From assembly GCA_003522145.1 (NCBI GenBank), contig DPGD01000009.1:445-26187 (forward strand): 25,743 nt of DNA. Direction: 5' to 3'. The notes under the pieces were generated by a model. It worked only from the letters and a program-made list of their open reading frames with translations, did no database searches and had not been told where the DNA came from. Each line of letters starts with the position of its first letter. The first letter of the stretch is position 1. Position numbers and translations under genes: made by a program. This DNA is from Clostridiales bacterium (GTDB lineage: Bacteria; Bacillota; Clostridia; Oscillospirales; CAG-272). This document shows, piece after piece, positions 16,135 to 23,299 of the stretch.

Positions 16135-16284
16135 ATGAAATGCGGCGCGCACAATGCCTATGGCGATGTCATTGCCGGACCGATGTTCCTTGTCGGTGAT
16201 GACGGATACGGAGGCTTTTGTGACCTGACCGACAGGCAGATCCGGGAATATGTCGCTATCCCGATCATATCTCAGATCATCTGA
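16135..16284 (+). CDS. small ORF or gene remnant of unknown function
   Basis: A 49-codon frame with protein-like content (AYGDVIAGPMFLVGDDGYGG, then FCDLTDRQIREYV). The same frame remains open upstream to at least 16060 (with VIYQVCQF), but no ribosome binding site fits the ATG at 16135. It may be the 3' end of a longer gene whose start was lost, or a small gene read from an unseen start. It ends 12 bases before the PAS gene. I do not recognise the family. Confidence 0.35.
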   Translation: MKCGAHNAYGDVIAGPMFLVGDDGYGGFCDLTDRQIREYVAIPIISQII

Positions 16285-16296
16285 GAAGGAGAAAAA

Positions 16297-16692
16297 ATGG
16301 AACTGTCGGTATTTTTCAAAAGCGTAATTGATCAGGATCATGCGCCTGTCGTGCTCTGCAATCTTGACCACATCATCATTTATATGAATCCCGTCGCTGT
16401 CCGCAACTATGCCAAACGAGGCGGTGAGAAGCTCATCGGACAAAGTCTGCTTGCCTGTCATAATCCGCACTCGCAGGAGCTGATTCAAAGAACGGTTGCG
16501 TGGTTCCGCGAAAGTCCGGAGCATAACATCATCTATGAATTTCGCAACGAAAAAGACAACCGCGATGTTTACACGGTTGCCCTTCGTGATGCGGACGGTA
16601 CACTGATCGGGTACTATGAAAAGCATGAGTACAGAAATCTCGAGACGGCGAAGCCGTTTGATTTCGGGGACGAGAAAAACATAACAACCTAA
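16297..16692 (+). CDS. single PAS-domain protein
   Basis: A 131-aa cytoplasmic protein made of one PAS sensor domain: FFKSVIDQDHAPVVLCNLDHIIIYMNPVA at the start (the usual PAS opening), EKLIGQSLLACHNP, and a final strand pair DVYTVALRDADGTLIGYYEKHEY. No kinase, cyclase or DNA-binding domain is attached, so it would have to act by binding another protein or by storing a small ligand or cofactor. AGAAGGAG precedes the ATG. It lies just before the attenuator and excisionase of the integrative element; whether it belongs to the element or to the host flank is not clear. Confidence 0.8.
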   Translation: MELSVFFKSVIDQDHAPVVLCNLDHIIIYMNPVAVRNYAKRGGEKLIGQSLLACHNPHSQELIQRTVAWFRESPEHNIIYEFRNEKDNRDVYTVALRDADGTLIGYYEKHEYRNLETAKPFDFGDEKNITT

Positions 16693-16693
16693 A

Positions 16694-16796
16694 GTGAGCC
16701 ATCCTCCCGTCGGTGAAAACGGGAGCTAAGGGTGAGTATCAGAAGATTTTGCAGAGTGCAACTCTGTTTTCTTCCGATGCTCACTTTTTCTTTTTT
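16694..16796 (+). terminator. attenuator-like terminator in front of the excisionase gene
   Basis: GTGAGTATC (16732-16740) pairs with GATGCTCAC (16776-16784), with further AGAAGA/TCTTCC and CAGAGT/ACTCTG pairing inside; TTTTTCTTTTTT follows. An upstream copy, GTGAGCCATC (16694-16703), could pair with the same 3' strand, and a separate CTCCCGT/ACGGGAG stem lies between them (16704-16710 with 16719-16725). The terminator is clear; the competing fold that would make it a regulated attenuator is inferred. Confidence 0.7.
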
Positions 16797-16819
16797 CAAA
16801 AACAAAGGAGGTGCAAAAA

Positions 16820-17029
16820 ATGAAAGAATCAAACTACAAAACCTATGAGGAACTGCCGCTGTTCCTCAATGCAGAAACGGTTTCCGGCGTGCTGGGGATA
16901 GCCATGTCCTCGGCATACGAGCTGATGAAGGAAAAAGACTTTCCCGCGTTGCGTGTCGGGAACCGTCTGATTGTTCCGAAAGAAAAGTTCATCGCGTGGG
17001 TAGAAATGAAAACGGAGGTGAGTAAATGA
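16820..17029 (+). CDS. excisionase-type helix-turn-helix protein
   Basis: A 69-aa DNA-binding protein of the excisionase/MerR-like HTH group. The pattern LFLNAETVSGVLGIAMSSAYELMKEKDFPALRVGNRLIVPKEKFIAWVE is typical of Tn916-type Xis proteins. Such proteins bend the element ends to favour excision and can also control transcription. AAAGGAGGTG sits seven bases before the ATG at 16820. It overlaps the next gene by ATGA and lies behind the attenuator. Clostridial elements commonly carry this gene first in the excision/replication block. Confidence 0.8.
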   Translation: MKESNYKTYEELPLFLNAETVSGVLGIAMSSAYELMKEKDFPALRVGNRLIVPKEKFIAWVEMKTEVSK

Positions 17030-17979
17030 GCGGTATCTGTCCCGAACTTGACGCAAGGCTTTCGGCGGAGCTTGACCGATACTATTTTTCAACCGACGGC
17101 TCGGGGCTGAACCTCGACCGCCGGGAAAAGCACCGCGTGATAAATGCTCTGCATCGGCTGTGGAATATTGAAGAAATCGCTTGCTACGGAGTCGGCTTTG
17201 CAACCGAGGATATCCGAAAAGTGATACTCGACCTCATGAAGCCCGCACATATCAGGCTTGCGTTGAAAACGGTTGATTTTAATTCCGGAGCGGCATATTC
17301 ACTATGGCTCGGATGTGCGATTTTTATGTTTGCAAAATTTGATGAGGATCTGCAACATGAAATCAGGAAAGGGGTTCTCAGCCGCGGATATTTGCCTTTG
17401 GTTGTGGCAGGTTTTCTTTCCGAAGTAGTGATCACGGAAAAAGGCAGACACATCTCGCAACGCATCAAGGTGAATCTTTCTCTCAAAGAGAAAACGCAAT
17501 ACGATTTTGCACGCATCGTCACGCACGGCACTGCACGCAAATCTTATGCGGAGGGTAACTACTTCATGGTGCCGAACAGCGTACTGTATATGGATTTCTC
17601 GGGCGGTGAAATTCTGCTCTACGCCTGTCTGCTTTATTATGAAGACCGCAGGACACACACCTGCTATCCGTCCTTCCGTGAGATCGGGGAGCGGATCGGA
17701 ATGTCAAAGAACACGGTGATGAAATATCTTCGCTCACTTGAAAAGCGTGGGCTGGTTGAAACCGAGCAAACCTTGATAAGGACAAAGAGCGGTGAGGTTC
17801 ACAACGGCACGCTGAAATATCACATCGCGCCTATCGCTCCCATCAAGAAAGCGTATGACGAAAAAGAGCTTGACAAGCTGAGACGGGAGGCGGAAATGCG
17901 GGAGCGGATTGCAAAATATGAGCGGCATACAGGAAACAGCGTTCATGCCGAAAACCACGCGGAAAACGGGCAAATGTGA
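17026..17979 (+). CDS. replication-initiator-like helix-turn-helix protein
   Basis: A 317-aa protein of the kind carried by Clostridial integrative elements between xis and int. The first 180 residues are of unknown fold. The C-terminal half has YFMVPNSVLYMDFSGGEILLYACL, then a winged HTH (about 215-252) with CYPSFREIGERIGMSKNTVMKYLRSLEKRGLVE, and ends in a charged helix. The HTH resembles those of plasmid and phage replication initiators, so a role in replicating the excised circle is plausible but unproven; a pure transcription regulator is the alternative. It overlaps the excisionase gene by four bases. Repeats lie directly downstream. Confidence 0.65.
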   Translation: MSGICPELDARLSAELDRYYFSTDGSGLNLDRREKHRVINALHRLWNIEEIACYGVGFATEDIRKVILDLMKPAHIRLALKTVDFNSGAAYSLWLGCAIFMFAKFDEDLQHEIRKGVLSRGYLPLVVAGFLSEVVITEKGRHISQRIKVNLSLKEKTQYDFARIVTHGTARKSYAEGNYFMVPNSVLYMDFSGGEILLYACLLYYEDRRTHTCYPSFREIGERIGMSKNTVMKYLRSLEKRGLVETEQTLIRTKSGEVHNGTLKYHIAPIAPIKKAYDEKELDKLRREAEMRERIAKYERHTGNSVHAENHAENGQM

Positions 17980-18021
17980 AGGTTTATGCGAAGGTCGATT
18001 TTCAAGCAGGAGAAAGGGCGT

Positions 18022-18155
18022 GCGTCAAAAACGCTCGCCCGAATCACATCGGCGGGCAGAGCCCTCCGTTTTTCGCGTGTTTTGACCGCATTTGCTCGCT
18101 TTCTCGCGGGTTTCACCGGAAAGAAAACCATGCGCAAGTGTGTGTCAAAAATCGC
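18022..18155. repeat. three copies of a GTCAAAA motif in GC-rich arms (origin, oriT or recombinase sites)
   Basis: GCGTCAAAAACGC (18022-18034, inside a GGGCG/CGCCC stem), GCGTGTTTTGACCGC (18075-18089, inverted copy) and GTGTCAAAAATCGC (18142-18155, inside an ATGCG/CGCAT stem) lie about 55-65 bp apart in the 263-bp gap after the replication-like gene. The reading frame through this gap has no ribosome binding site until 18243. Repeats of this kind act as iterons, transfer origins or recombinase arm sites. Confidence 0.5.
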
Positions 18156-18242
18156 ATGAATACAAATTCAGGCGCCTGCAATGCGAAAAAGTCAGTGTTT
18201 GCGGGCTTTTTGCAGGCGTCTGAGGCAAAAAAGGAGGCTCTT

Positions 18243-18641
18243 ATGGAGAACAGGCAAACTCGTTTTTCTCTGCATATCAGCGAGGAAACATTGGACACGG
18301 CAAAGGCGCTCAGCAAGTCGGACGGCTCCAAAAGTGTCAGCGAATATATCGAAAAGGCGGTTGATTTTTATAATGCATATCTCTGTAATCGCAGGGTGCC
18401 CGAGCTGATTTCTTCCGAGACGGTAGATACTTTGCGGAGAGTGCTTGACAAATGCGAGCACGCGCGCAGCAGTGCGCTCTTCAAGCTGTCGGTTGAAATT
18501 TCAATGTTGCTCAATGTGATTGCGGCGACAAATGACATTGAAGGTAAAGACCTCGGCAAACTTCGTCACGCCTGCATCGAGGAAGTCCGGAGAATCAACG
18601 GGAGCGTTTCTCTTGACAACGCAATCGAATGGCAGAAATAA
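18243..18641 (+). CDS. ribbon-helix-helix-like element protein
   Basis: A 132-aa protein. The N-terminus TRFSLHISEETLDTAKALSK followed by SVSEYIEKAVDFYNAYL fits a ribbon-helix-helix DNA-binding domain; the rest is helical with no known motif. Similar small proteins sit before the integrase in Clostridial elements, where they may act at the transfer origin or repress element genes. The ATG at 18243 has AAGGAGG seven bases upstream; a longer in-frame reading from 17976 crosses the repeat region and has low-complexity, non-protein-like content, so it is rejected. It follows the repeats directly, so they could be its binding sites. Confidence 0.65.
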   Translation: MENRQTRFSLHISEETLDTAKALSKSDGSKSVSEYIEKAVDFYNAYLCNRRVPELISSETVDTLRRVLDKCEHARSSALFKLSVEISMLLNVIAATNDIEGKDLGKLRHACIEEVRRINGSVSLDNAIEWQK

Positions 18642-18697
18642 ATTCGGAATCACAAACTTTTTGATGCGGGAAACAAAGAAAAACATCGGGGCGAATT

Positions 18698-18728
18698 GAT
18701 AACTTTCCGATAACTCTTTCGATTTCCG
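18698..18728. repeat. helically phased short repeats before the first integrase
   Basis: GATAACT occurs at 18698-18704 and 18709-18715, and GATTTCC starts at 18721, giving an 11-12 bp period within the 141-bp gap before the integrase gene. Phased repeats like this suit excisionase or regulator binding. No clear promoter is seen here. Confidence 0.3.
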
Positions 18729-18782
18729 CTGGATATATGAAAAGCCTTGTGGTATTGTTGTGCGTGAAAGAAGGTGAAAAAC

Positions 18783-19973
18783 ATGAGTAAACGACGTCCG
18801 AACGGGGACGGGATGGTCAGAAAAAGACCGGACGGAAGATGGGAAGCACGCATCATCGTCGGGCACAAAGAGAACGGCAAGCCGATATACAAATCGGTCT
18901 TCGGCAAGACGCAGAGCGAGGCGATGACGAAATTTTATAAGCTCCTCGAAACCTACCGCGGGGTGGAGCTGAACGAGGATTGCCTCGTGAACCTGAACGA
19001 ATGGCTCGACCGTTGGCTCTGCTATCAGAAGGATGTGGTGCGCCCGCAGACACTGAACAAATATGTTTTCTATGCGGATGCATACGTCCGTCCGTATCTC
19101 GGTGATAAGAAAATCTCGGCGATCCTCACGCGGGATATGCAACAGCTCTACGTAAAACTGCTCAAAGAAGGGCGCGTCACCGAGAGCAAAACCAAAGGAA
19201 AATCGCTCTCGGGCAGTACGGTCAGAGCAGTGCATATGATGATGCACAAGTGCTTTGAGATGGCAGTGGAGCAGCATATCATCGTCAAAAATCCGACCGA
19301 TGGCACAACAATCCCCACGCTGAACAGCACGGAACGCAAAGTATATAACGAGGAACAGCTCAAAAAGTTTCTGAAAATCATTGAGGACGAACCGTGGTGG
19401 CGGGACTTCTTCTACCTCGAATGTATGACGGGACTGCGCAAAGGTGAGATCTGCGGACTGCGCTGGGAGGACTTCAATGAAGCGGAAGGCAAGCTCAGTG
19501 TTGCACGACAGGTCATTCCGGTCAGGGGCGGAATCACGGTCAGCGATCCGAAAACCGACACCGGCATCCGCACGATTGTCCTGCCCGAAAGTGTTGTCCG
19601 TATGCTGAAAGAGCGAAAGAAAGCCATCGGCTCCGAATGGATCTTCCCGAGCCTGCGCGACGCGGAAAAACCGATCAATCCCAACACGGCATACGGTACC
19701 TTCAAGCGAATCATCAAGAAGGCGGGGCTTCCCGACATTCCGTTTCACGGTCTGCGTCATACCTACGCCACACATTCGATTGCCGTCGGCGTGGATGAAA
19801 AGACGCTGGCAAAGGAACTCGGACACACAAAACCGGGATTCACGCTCGACTGTTATGCGCATGTGACGGAAGAAATGCAGAAGCGTGCCTCTGAAGTTAC
19901 GGGCAATGCACTTGAAAAAATCCTCGGAAAGGAGCTGAAACCGTGGGCAGACGAAAGAACGGACAAGGGCTGA
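18783..19973 (+). CDS. tyrosine recombinase (integrase) 1
   Basis: A 396-aa site-specific recombinase that inserts and excises the element. An arm-type (AP2-like) N-terminal domain is seen at about 10-55, a SAM-like core-binding domain at about 65-165, and a catalytic domain with Arg219 (TGLRKGE), Lys257 (DPKTDTGIR), His322 and Arg325 (HGLRHTYATH), His348 (LGHTK) and the nucleophile Tyr358. All catalytic residues are intact. The ATG at 18783 follows GAAGGTG; a GTG nine bases upstream is an alternative. Its last 31 bases overlap the next recombinase gene, so both are made from one message. Confidence 0.93.
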   Translation: MSKRRPNGDGMVRKRPDGRWEARIIVGHKENGKPIYKSVFGKTQSEAMTKFYKLLETYRGVELNEDCLVNLNEWLDRWLCYQKDVVRPQTLNKYVFYADAYVRPYLGDKKISAILTRDMQQLYVKLLKEGRVTESKTKGKSLSGSTVRAVHMMMHKCFEMAVEQHIIVKNPTDGTTIPTLNSTERKVYNEEQLKKFLKIIEDEPWWRDFFYLECMTGLRKGEICGLRWEDFNEAEGKLSVARQVIPVRGGITVSDPKTDTGIRTIVLPESVVRMLKERKKAIGSEWIFPSLRDAEKPINPNTAYGTFKRIIKKAGLPDIPFHGLRHTYATHSIAVGVDEKTLAKELGHTKPGFTLDCYAHVTEEMQKRASEVTGNALEKILGKELKPWADERTDKG

Positions 19974-21376
19974 TCCGTCAGCGCAAAGACGGCAGATGGG
20001 AAGGCAGGTGTGTGGTCGGTTACGATGAAAAGAATCTGCCGATTACGAAAAATGTCTTGGCGAAAACCAAGCGCGAGGTTGAAGAAAAGCTGAAAGCTCT
20101 CAAAGAAACCGTGCAGAAGCCGGTCGTGAAAACCGCCGCAGACATGCCGTTCGGTGACTATATCGACTACTGGTATCGCAACTTCTGCGAACTGAGCATT
20201 GCCGCAACCACGCGCCTGAAATACGAAAACGACATCTACAAGCACATCATCCCCGGCATCGGAAAGCTCCCGCTTGCCGCGCTCAAAAAGAGTGATCTTG
20301 AAAAATTCTATGCCGAACAGATGAAAAGCGGCAACCTCGACCGCAACGGTGTCGGCGATAAAAAGCTATCGGGCGCGGTCATCCGTTCGATGCATACCCG
20401 CATCAAATGTGCGCTCGATCAGGCTTTGAAAGAGGGACTGGTCAACCGCAATGAGGCGGTCGGTTGCAAGCTCCCGCCCAAGAAAAACAAAGAAATTGAG
20501 GTGCTGTCACACGAAGAAATCGCGCGGCTGCTCATACAGGCGAAGGAAGAAGGGTTTTATGAGCTCATCCTTCTCGGACTTGCCACAGGTATGCGGCGGG
20601 GCGAGTTGCTCGGGCTGAAATGGGATGACATCAACTTTACGACAGGCGAGTTGAGCATCAGACGCGAATACACCACGCTCGGCTCGGACTATATCATCAG
20701 CACGCCGAAAACAAAATCTTCGGTGCGGTCGGTGCATCTGCCGCAGTCGGTGCTGAATATTCTCGGAGAGTATCGGGAAACGGTCAGCTCCGAGTGGGTG
20801 TTTCCGTCGCCACTCGATCCGACGCATCCGCGCAGTCCGACGAGCTGTCGCAGTCGGCTGTCGGATATGCTGGAGCGCGCCGAATGTAATCACATCCCGT
20901 TCCACGGTCTGCGGCATATCTTCTCAACCATGGCACTGGAAAACGGGCTGGACATCAAAACGCTGTCTGCAGTCCTCGGTCACTCTTCGGCGGAGACGAC
21001 CATCAGCGTATATTCTCATGTGACCGGCGAGATGGAACGCAACGCCGCAAAGAAAATGGACGATGCCTTCGGCACGCCGAATCCCGCAGATTCGCCCATA
21101 AACGGCAAAAATCCTGATGACAGGCAAACTCCCGAATCGGAACCGAAACACGCTGAATTCACCGCCAAAAAGAGCAAGAAGCGCAAGCCCGGCACGGGAT
21201 GTATCTCCAAGGTTTCAAAGAACACCTGGCAGGGCAAATATACGCCCCGCGGCAAAGACGGCAAGCGGGAGCAGTATATCGTCTACGCAAAGAGTAAGGA
21301 GGAGTGTGAGAGGAAGCTGGGAGAGATGATCGGACAAATAAAAATTCAGGGAACAGACATTAGCGAGCTGTGTTGA
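19943..21376 (+). CDS. tyrosine recombinase (integrase) 2 with extra C-terminal arm-like domain
   Basis: A 477-aa second recombinase, full length and catalytically complete: Arg218 (TGMRRGE), Lys256 (TPKTKSSVR), His321 and Arg324 (HGLRHIFST), His347 (LGHSS) and Tyr357. The N-terminus has the same arm-type domain as integrase 1 (RQRKDGRWEGRCVVGYDEK). After the catalytic domain comes an acidic/proline linker (about 375-410) and a second arm-like domain (about 415-465: GTGCISKVSKNTWQGKYTPR, then KSKEECERKL), so it has DNA-binding modules at both ends. The GTG start at 19943, with AAGGAG upstream, lies inside the integrase 1 gene. The two proteins share their layout and probably arose by duplication. 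Confidence 0.92.
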   Translation: MGRRKNGQGLIRQRKDGRWEGRCVVGYDEKNLPITKNVLAKTKREVEEKLKALKETVQKPVVKTAADMPFGDYIDYWYRNFCELSIAATTRLKYENDIYKHIIPGIGKLPLAALKKSDLEKFYAEQMKSGNLDRNGVGDKKLSGAVIRSMHTRIKCALDQALKEGLVNRNEAVGCKLPPKKNKEIEVLSHEEIARLLIQAKEEGFYELILLGLATGMRRGELLGLKWDDINFTTGELSIRREYTTLGSDYIISTPKTKSSVRSVHLPQSVLNILGEYRETVSSEWVFPSPLDPTHPRSPTSCRSRLSDMLERAECNHIPFHGLRHIFSTMALENGLDIKTLSAVLGHSSAETTISVYSHVTGEMERNAAKKMDDAFGTPNPADSPINGKNPDDRQTPESEPKHAEFTAKKSKKRKPGTGCISKVSKNTWQGKYTPRGKDGKREQYIVYAKSKEECERKLGEMIGQIKIQGTDISELC

Positions 21377-21401
21377 TTAAAAATGCCTTTTATGATATAA
21401 T
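21373..21401 (+). promoter_or_regulatory. strong promoter of the cargo block
   Basis: TTGATT (21373-21378) and a perfect TATAAT (21396-21401) are separated by 17 bp. The -35 box overlaps the stop codon of integrase 2. The HEPN-like gene starts 66 bp downstream. Confidence 0.8.
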
Positions 21402-21467
21402 AATCACGGAACACTAAACTTCTACGAGCTTTTAGAGACTGAACAAATACTATGGAGGGAAATAAAA

Positions 21468-22607
21468 ATGGATATCGACACATATGCTAAGATTCTTTCA
21501 AGGCAAAAACAATCTATGACGCCTGCTATGCAGGAGGCAATTAAGGAACAGGCGCGGCTTCATTTTATATGCGAGGCAAAACGCACTCGTTTTTATGAAT
21601 TGGAGGACCAGTATAGAGATATATTTTCAAAAGGTGTTGGACTGTTTTTTGAGCGGTATCCCGAATTGCATGAGAAACTTCCATGCAGAGAGCCAAAAGC
21701 TAAGCAGATACTTGCTATTTTTGAAGGGTTGAATACCCCTGAAAGTGATTTCAAGAATATCGCGCAATTAATGAAAACGATTCCTCAACTTGCAAGAGCC
21801 GAGGAAATGAATGTGGATATTGGTAGAGCATGTTTTGAGTATTTTCTAGCGCTCAGTAATTTGACTTCTAAAATAAATCAAGATAGAAAACAGTTTTTTT
21901 CATCAGAATATCTTTCAAAAATGGACGCTTTGGCGGATGAAGGGGTTATGATGTATTTTCTTGAAACTCCTGACTTTCCGATTTTAAACGAAGAGTGTGA
22001 CGCCAATTATATTTTGGACTCATTTATTTTCGGAGATTATATGAGCGCAAAGGCACTACTGGAATCATTTTTTAACATGTCTCAAGTCGGTGATTCCATG
22101 CGCAGAAAGCAAGAAGATATAAAATCGGCTATCTGTAATATGATGAGTGGGTACCAGCGTACAGCAGCGAGAAATTGGTTCTCACTTTTGGAGAGCGAAC
22201 ACAAAAAATGTGCTGATGCTTTTGAGGGCTTTTGGGAAAAGACGAAGATTTTCAAAAACGGGTTTCAACGTTCTAAAAAAATACAGGAGCTTTTGGATAA
22301 GGCAATTGATGTTGAATGGGAATCAAAAGCATGGAAGAAAATCGATACCTATTATCAAAAAATCTCCGGTAAACCGATTGAAGGCGTGATTAACAGAAAC
22401 GCCTTAATACATGGCGATTATAATAGTAATACAATGGATGTATCCAGCAGGGATGCGGTAAAAATCATGCTGATGTGGGTTAATCTGAGATTAATTGCAG
22501 ATCATTTTTGCAACATTGAGGAGTTATATGAAAACCGTATGACGATGATACCATATTTTTGCACCTTACCAGATGACCTCGCTATTGACATAATGAACCG
22601 AATGTGA
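21468..22607 (+). CDS. HEPN-motif protein, candidate RNase effector of the cargo block
   Basis: A 379-aa soluble, largely helical protein with no signal peptide. Its C-terminal part (about 225-350) contains Arg310-Asn311-Ala-Leu-Ile-His315 followed by GDYN. This is the R-x4-H pattern with a polar residue after Arg that marks the active site of HEPN ribonucleases (seen in Abi, ApeA, MNT-HEPN and similar defence proteins), and it lies between predicted helices as in that fold. The first 220 residues match nothing I recognise and may be the sensing part. GGAGGG precedes the ATG. The gene is markedly more AT-rich than the integrases before it, which suggests a different origin. It follows the integrases at the usual site for defence cargo. 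Domain identity rests on motif and context only. Confidence 0.6.
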   Translation: MDIDTYAKILSRQKQSMTPAMQEAIKEQARLHFICEAKRTRFYELEDQYRDIFSKGVGLFFERYPELHEKLPCREPKAKQILAIFEGLNTPESDFKNIAQLMKTIPQLARAEEMNVDIGRACFEYFLALSNLTSKINQDRKQFFSSEYLSKMDALADEGVMMYFLETPDFPILNEECDANYILDSFIFGDYMSAKALLESFFNMSQVGDSMRRKQEDIKSAICNMMSGYQRTAARNWFSLLESEHKKCADAFEGFWEKTKIFKNGFQRSKKIQELLDKAIDVEWESKAWKKIDTYYQKISGKPIEGVINRNALIHGDYNSNTMDVSSRDAVKIMLMWVNLRLIADHFCNIEELYENRMTMIPYFCTLPDDLAIDIMNRM

Positions 22608-22613
22608 TATACT
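22585..22613 (+). promoter_or_regulatory. consensus promoter of the small HTH gene
   Basis: TTGACA (22585-22590) and TATACT (22608-22613) are separated by 17 bp. The promoter lies inside and just after the 3' end of the HEPN-like gene, so the HTH gene can be expressed independently and strongly. Confidence 0.8.
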
Positions 22614-22630
22614 AATTATAGTGCAATTCC

Positions 22631-22647
22631 CCGTGCCGAGGCAACGG
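22631..22647 (+). promoter_or_regulatory. leader hairpin before the HTH gene
   Basis: CCGTGCC (22631-22637) pairs with GGCAACGG (22640-22647) around a two-base loop, with one bulged A. It lies eight bases before the AGGAGG ribosome binding site. The tight loop makes a stable fold uncertain. Confidence 0.35.
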
Positions 22648-22668
22648 CGTAGGCCAGGAGGTTGCATT

Positions 22669-22884
22669 ATGGATTCTAATCGCAGGAAAGATTCCAGGCT
22701 GGGGTTGTTTTTGTGGCACTGTATTCAGCAATCCGGTATGACATACGAAAACGTTGCAGAAGCACTTGGAGTCAGCACCAGGGTAGTTGGTTACTATTGC
22801 AGTGGTGAAAGAAAGCCCAGTCAAATTACATTGCTTCGCTTTTTGCGTATTGTCAATGTTGAAACAAAGGATATCCCTTTTTGA
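22669..22884 (+). CDS. small XRE-type helix-turn-helix regulator
   Basis: A 71-aa DNA-binding protein consisting of one Cro/CI-like HTH domain: LGLFLWHCIQQSGMTYENVAEALGVSTRVVGYYCSGERKPSQITLLRFLRIVNV, with the recognition helix around STRVVGYYCSGERKPS. The ATG at 22669 has AGGAGG seven bases upstream; the longer in-frame reading from 22621 is transcribed leader. It has its own consensus promoter and its stop codon lies inside the terminator stem. A perfect palindrome beside the promoter of the next gene is a likely binding site. It probably controls the HNH gene, and perhaps the HEPN-like gene. Confidence 0.8.
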   Translation: MDSNRRKDSRLGLFLWHCIQQSGMTYENVAEALGVSTRVVGYYCSGERKPSQITLLRFLRIVNVETKDIPF

Positions 22885-22901
22885 GGGGGTATCCTTTTTT
22901 T
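22869..22901 (+). terminator. terminator overlapping the end of the HTH gene
   Basis: GGATATCCC and GGGGGTATCC form a stem with a small bulge, followed by seven T. The stop codon (22882-22884) lies in the loop. Confidence 0.8.
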
Positions 22902-22945
22902 GAACCACATGGTTCATTGTACGACCCTGCTTTTTATGAGATAAT
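22902..22945 (+). promoter_or_regulatory. palindromic operator with promoter of the HNH gene
   Basis: GAACCA-CA-TGGTTC (22902-22915) is a perfect 6-bp inverted repeat that ends one base before TTGTAC (22917-22922). A 17-bp spacer leads to GATAAT (22940-22945). The HNH start codon follows 31 bases later. The palindrome suits a dimeric HTH protein such as the one encoded just upstream. Confidence 0.65.
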
Positions 22946-22975
22946 TGGATATCAAATAAAAAGGAGGTACTCAAA

Positions 22976-23287
22976 ATGTCAAAATTCAAGACAATTGACG
23001 TTTGGAATCGAGTATACGGTGAAAAGCAGGAGGCTTACGATTACGCGGGACGTTTGATGAAAAAGTCAGCTTGTGGGAATCCGAACAGTTCCTATCATCC
23101 GACACTTGACCACATTCGTCCGCTTTCAAACGGCGGGTGCGACGTGCCGGAGAACATAGTTATTTGCCATCGTGATACCAACGAAGAAAAAGCGGATTTA
23201 TTTCCACACTGGATGGCAAACGGAAAACGCTTTCATGCGCGTCGCGTGAGAGGCTCAAGAGTCGAATACGAAATCGTCGAAGATTGA
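22976..23287 (+). CDS. HNH endonuclease
   Basis: A 103-aa protein built around a single HNH nuclease fold. Asp45-His46 lies in PTLDHIRPLSNGG, Asn60 in ENIVICH, and the third motif is HRDTNEEKADLFP, giving the usual DH...N...N/K metal and catalytic set. No second domain is present, so partner or DNA specificity must come from elsewhere. AAGGAGG is nine bases before the ATG. The gene has its own promoter and operator and is followed 12 bases later by a 55-aa gene. Small HNH proteins occur in phage packaging, in restriction and in homing; here the position beside the HEPN-like and HTH genes suggests element-linked function. Confidence 0.85.
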   Translation: MSKFKTIDVWNRVYGEKQEAYDYAGRLMKKSACGNPNSSYHPTLDHIRPLSNGGCDVPENIVICHRDTNEEKADLFPHWMANGKRFHARRVRGSRVEYEIVED

Positions 23288-23299
23288 AGGGCAACGCTT

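Noticed and set aside
16060..16626. A 188-codon minus-strand frame over the PAS gene
   Set aside because: The plus-strand PAS domain is clear and has a ribosome binding site; the antisense frame has neither motif nor signal.
17976..18242. In-frame N-terminal extension of the ribbon-helix-helix protein
   Set aside because: It would overlap the stop of the previous gene, reads low-complexity peptide through hairpins and repeats, and the ATG at 18243 has an excellent ribosome binding site.
18501..19862. A 453-codon minus-strand frame over the first integrase
   Set aside because: Antisense shadow of a gene with a complete catalytic set.
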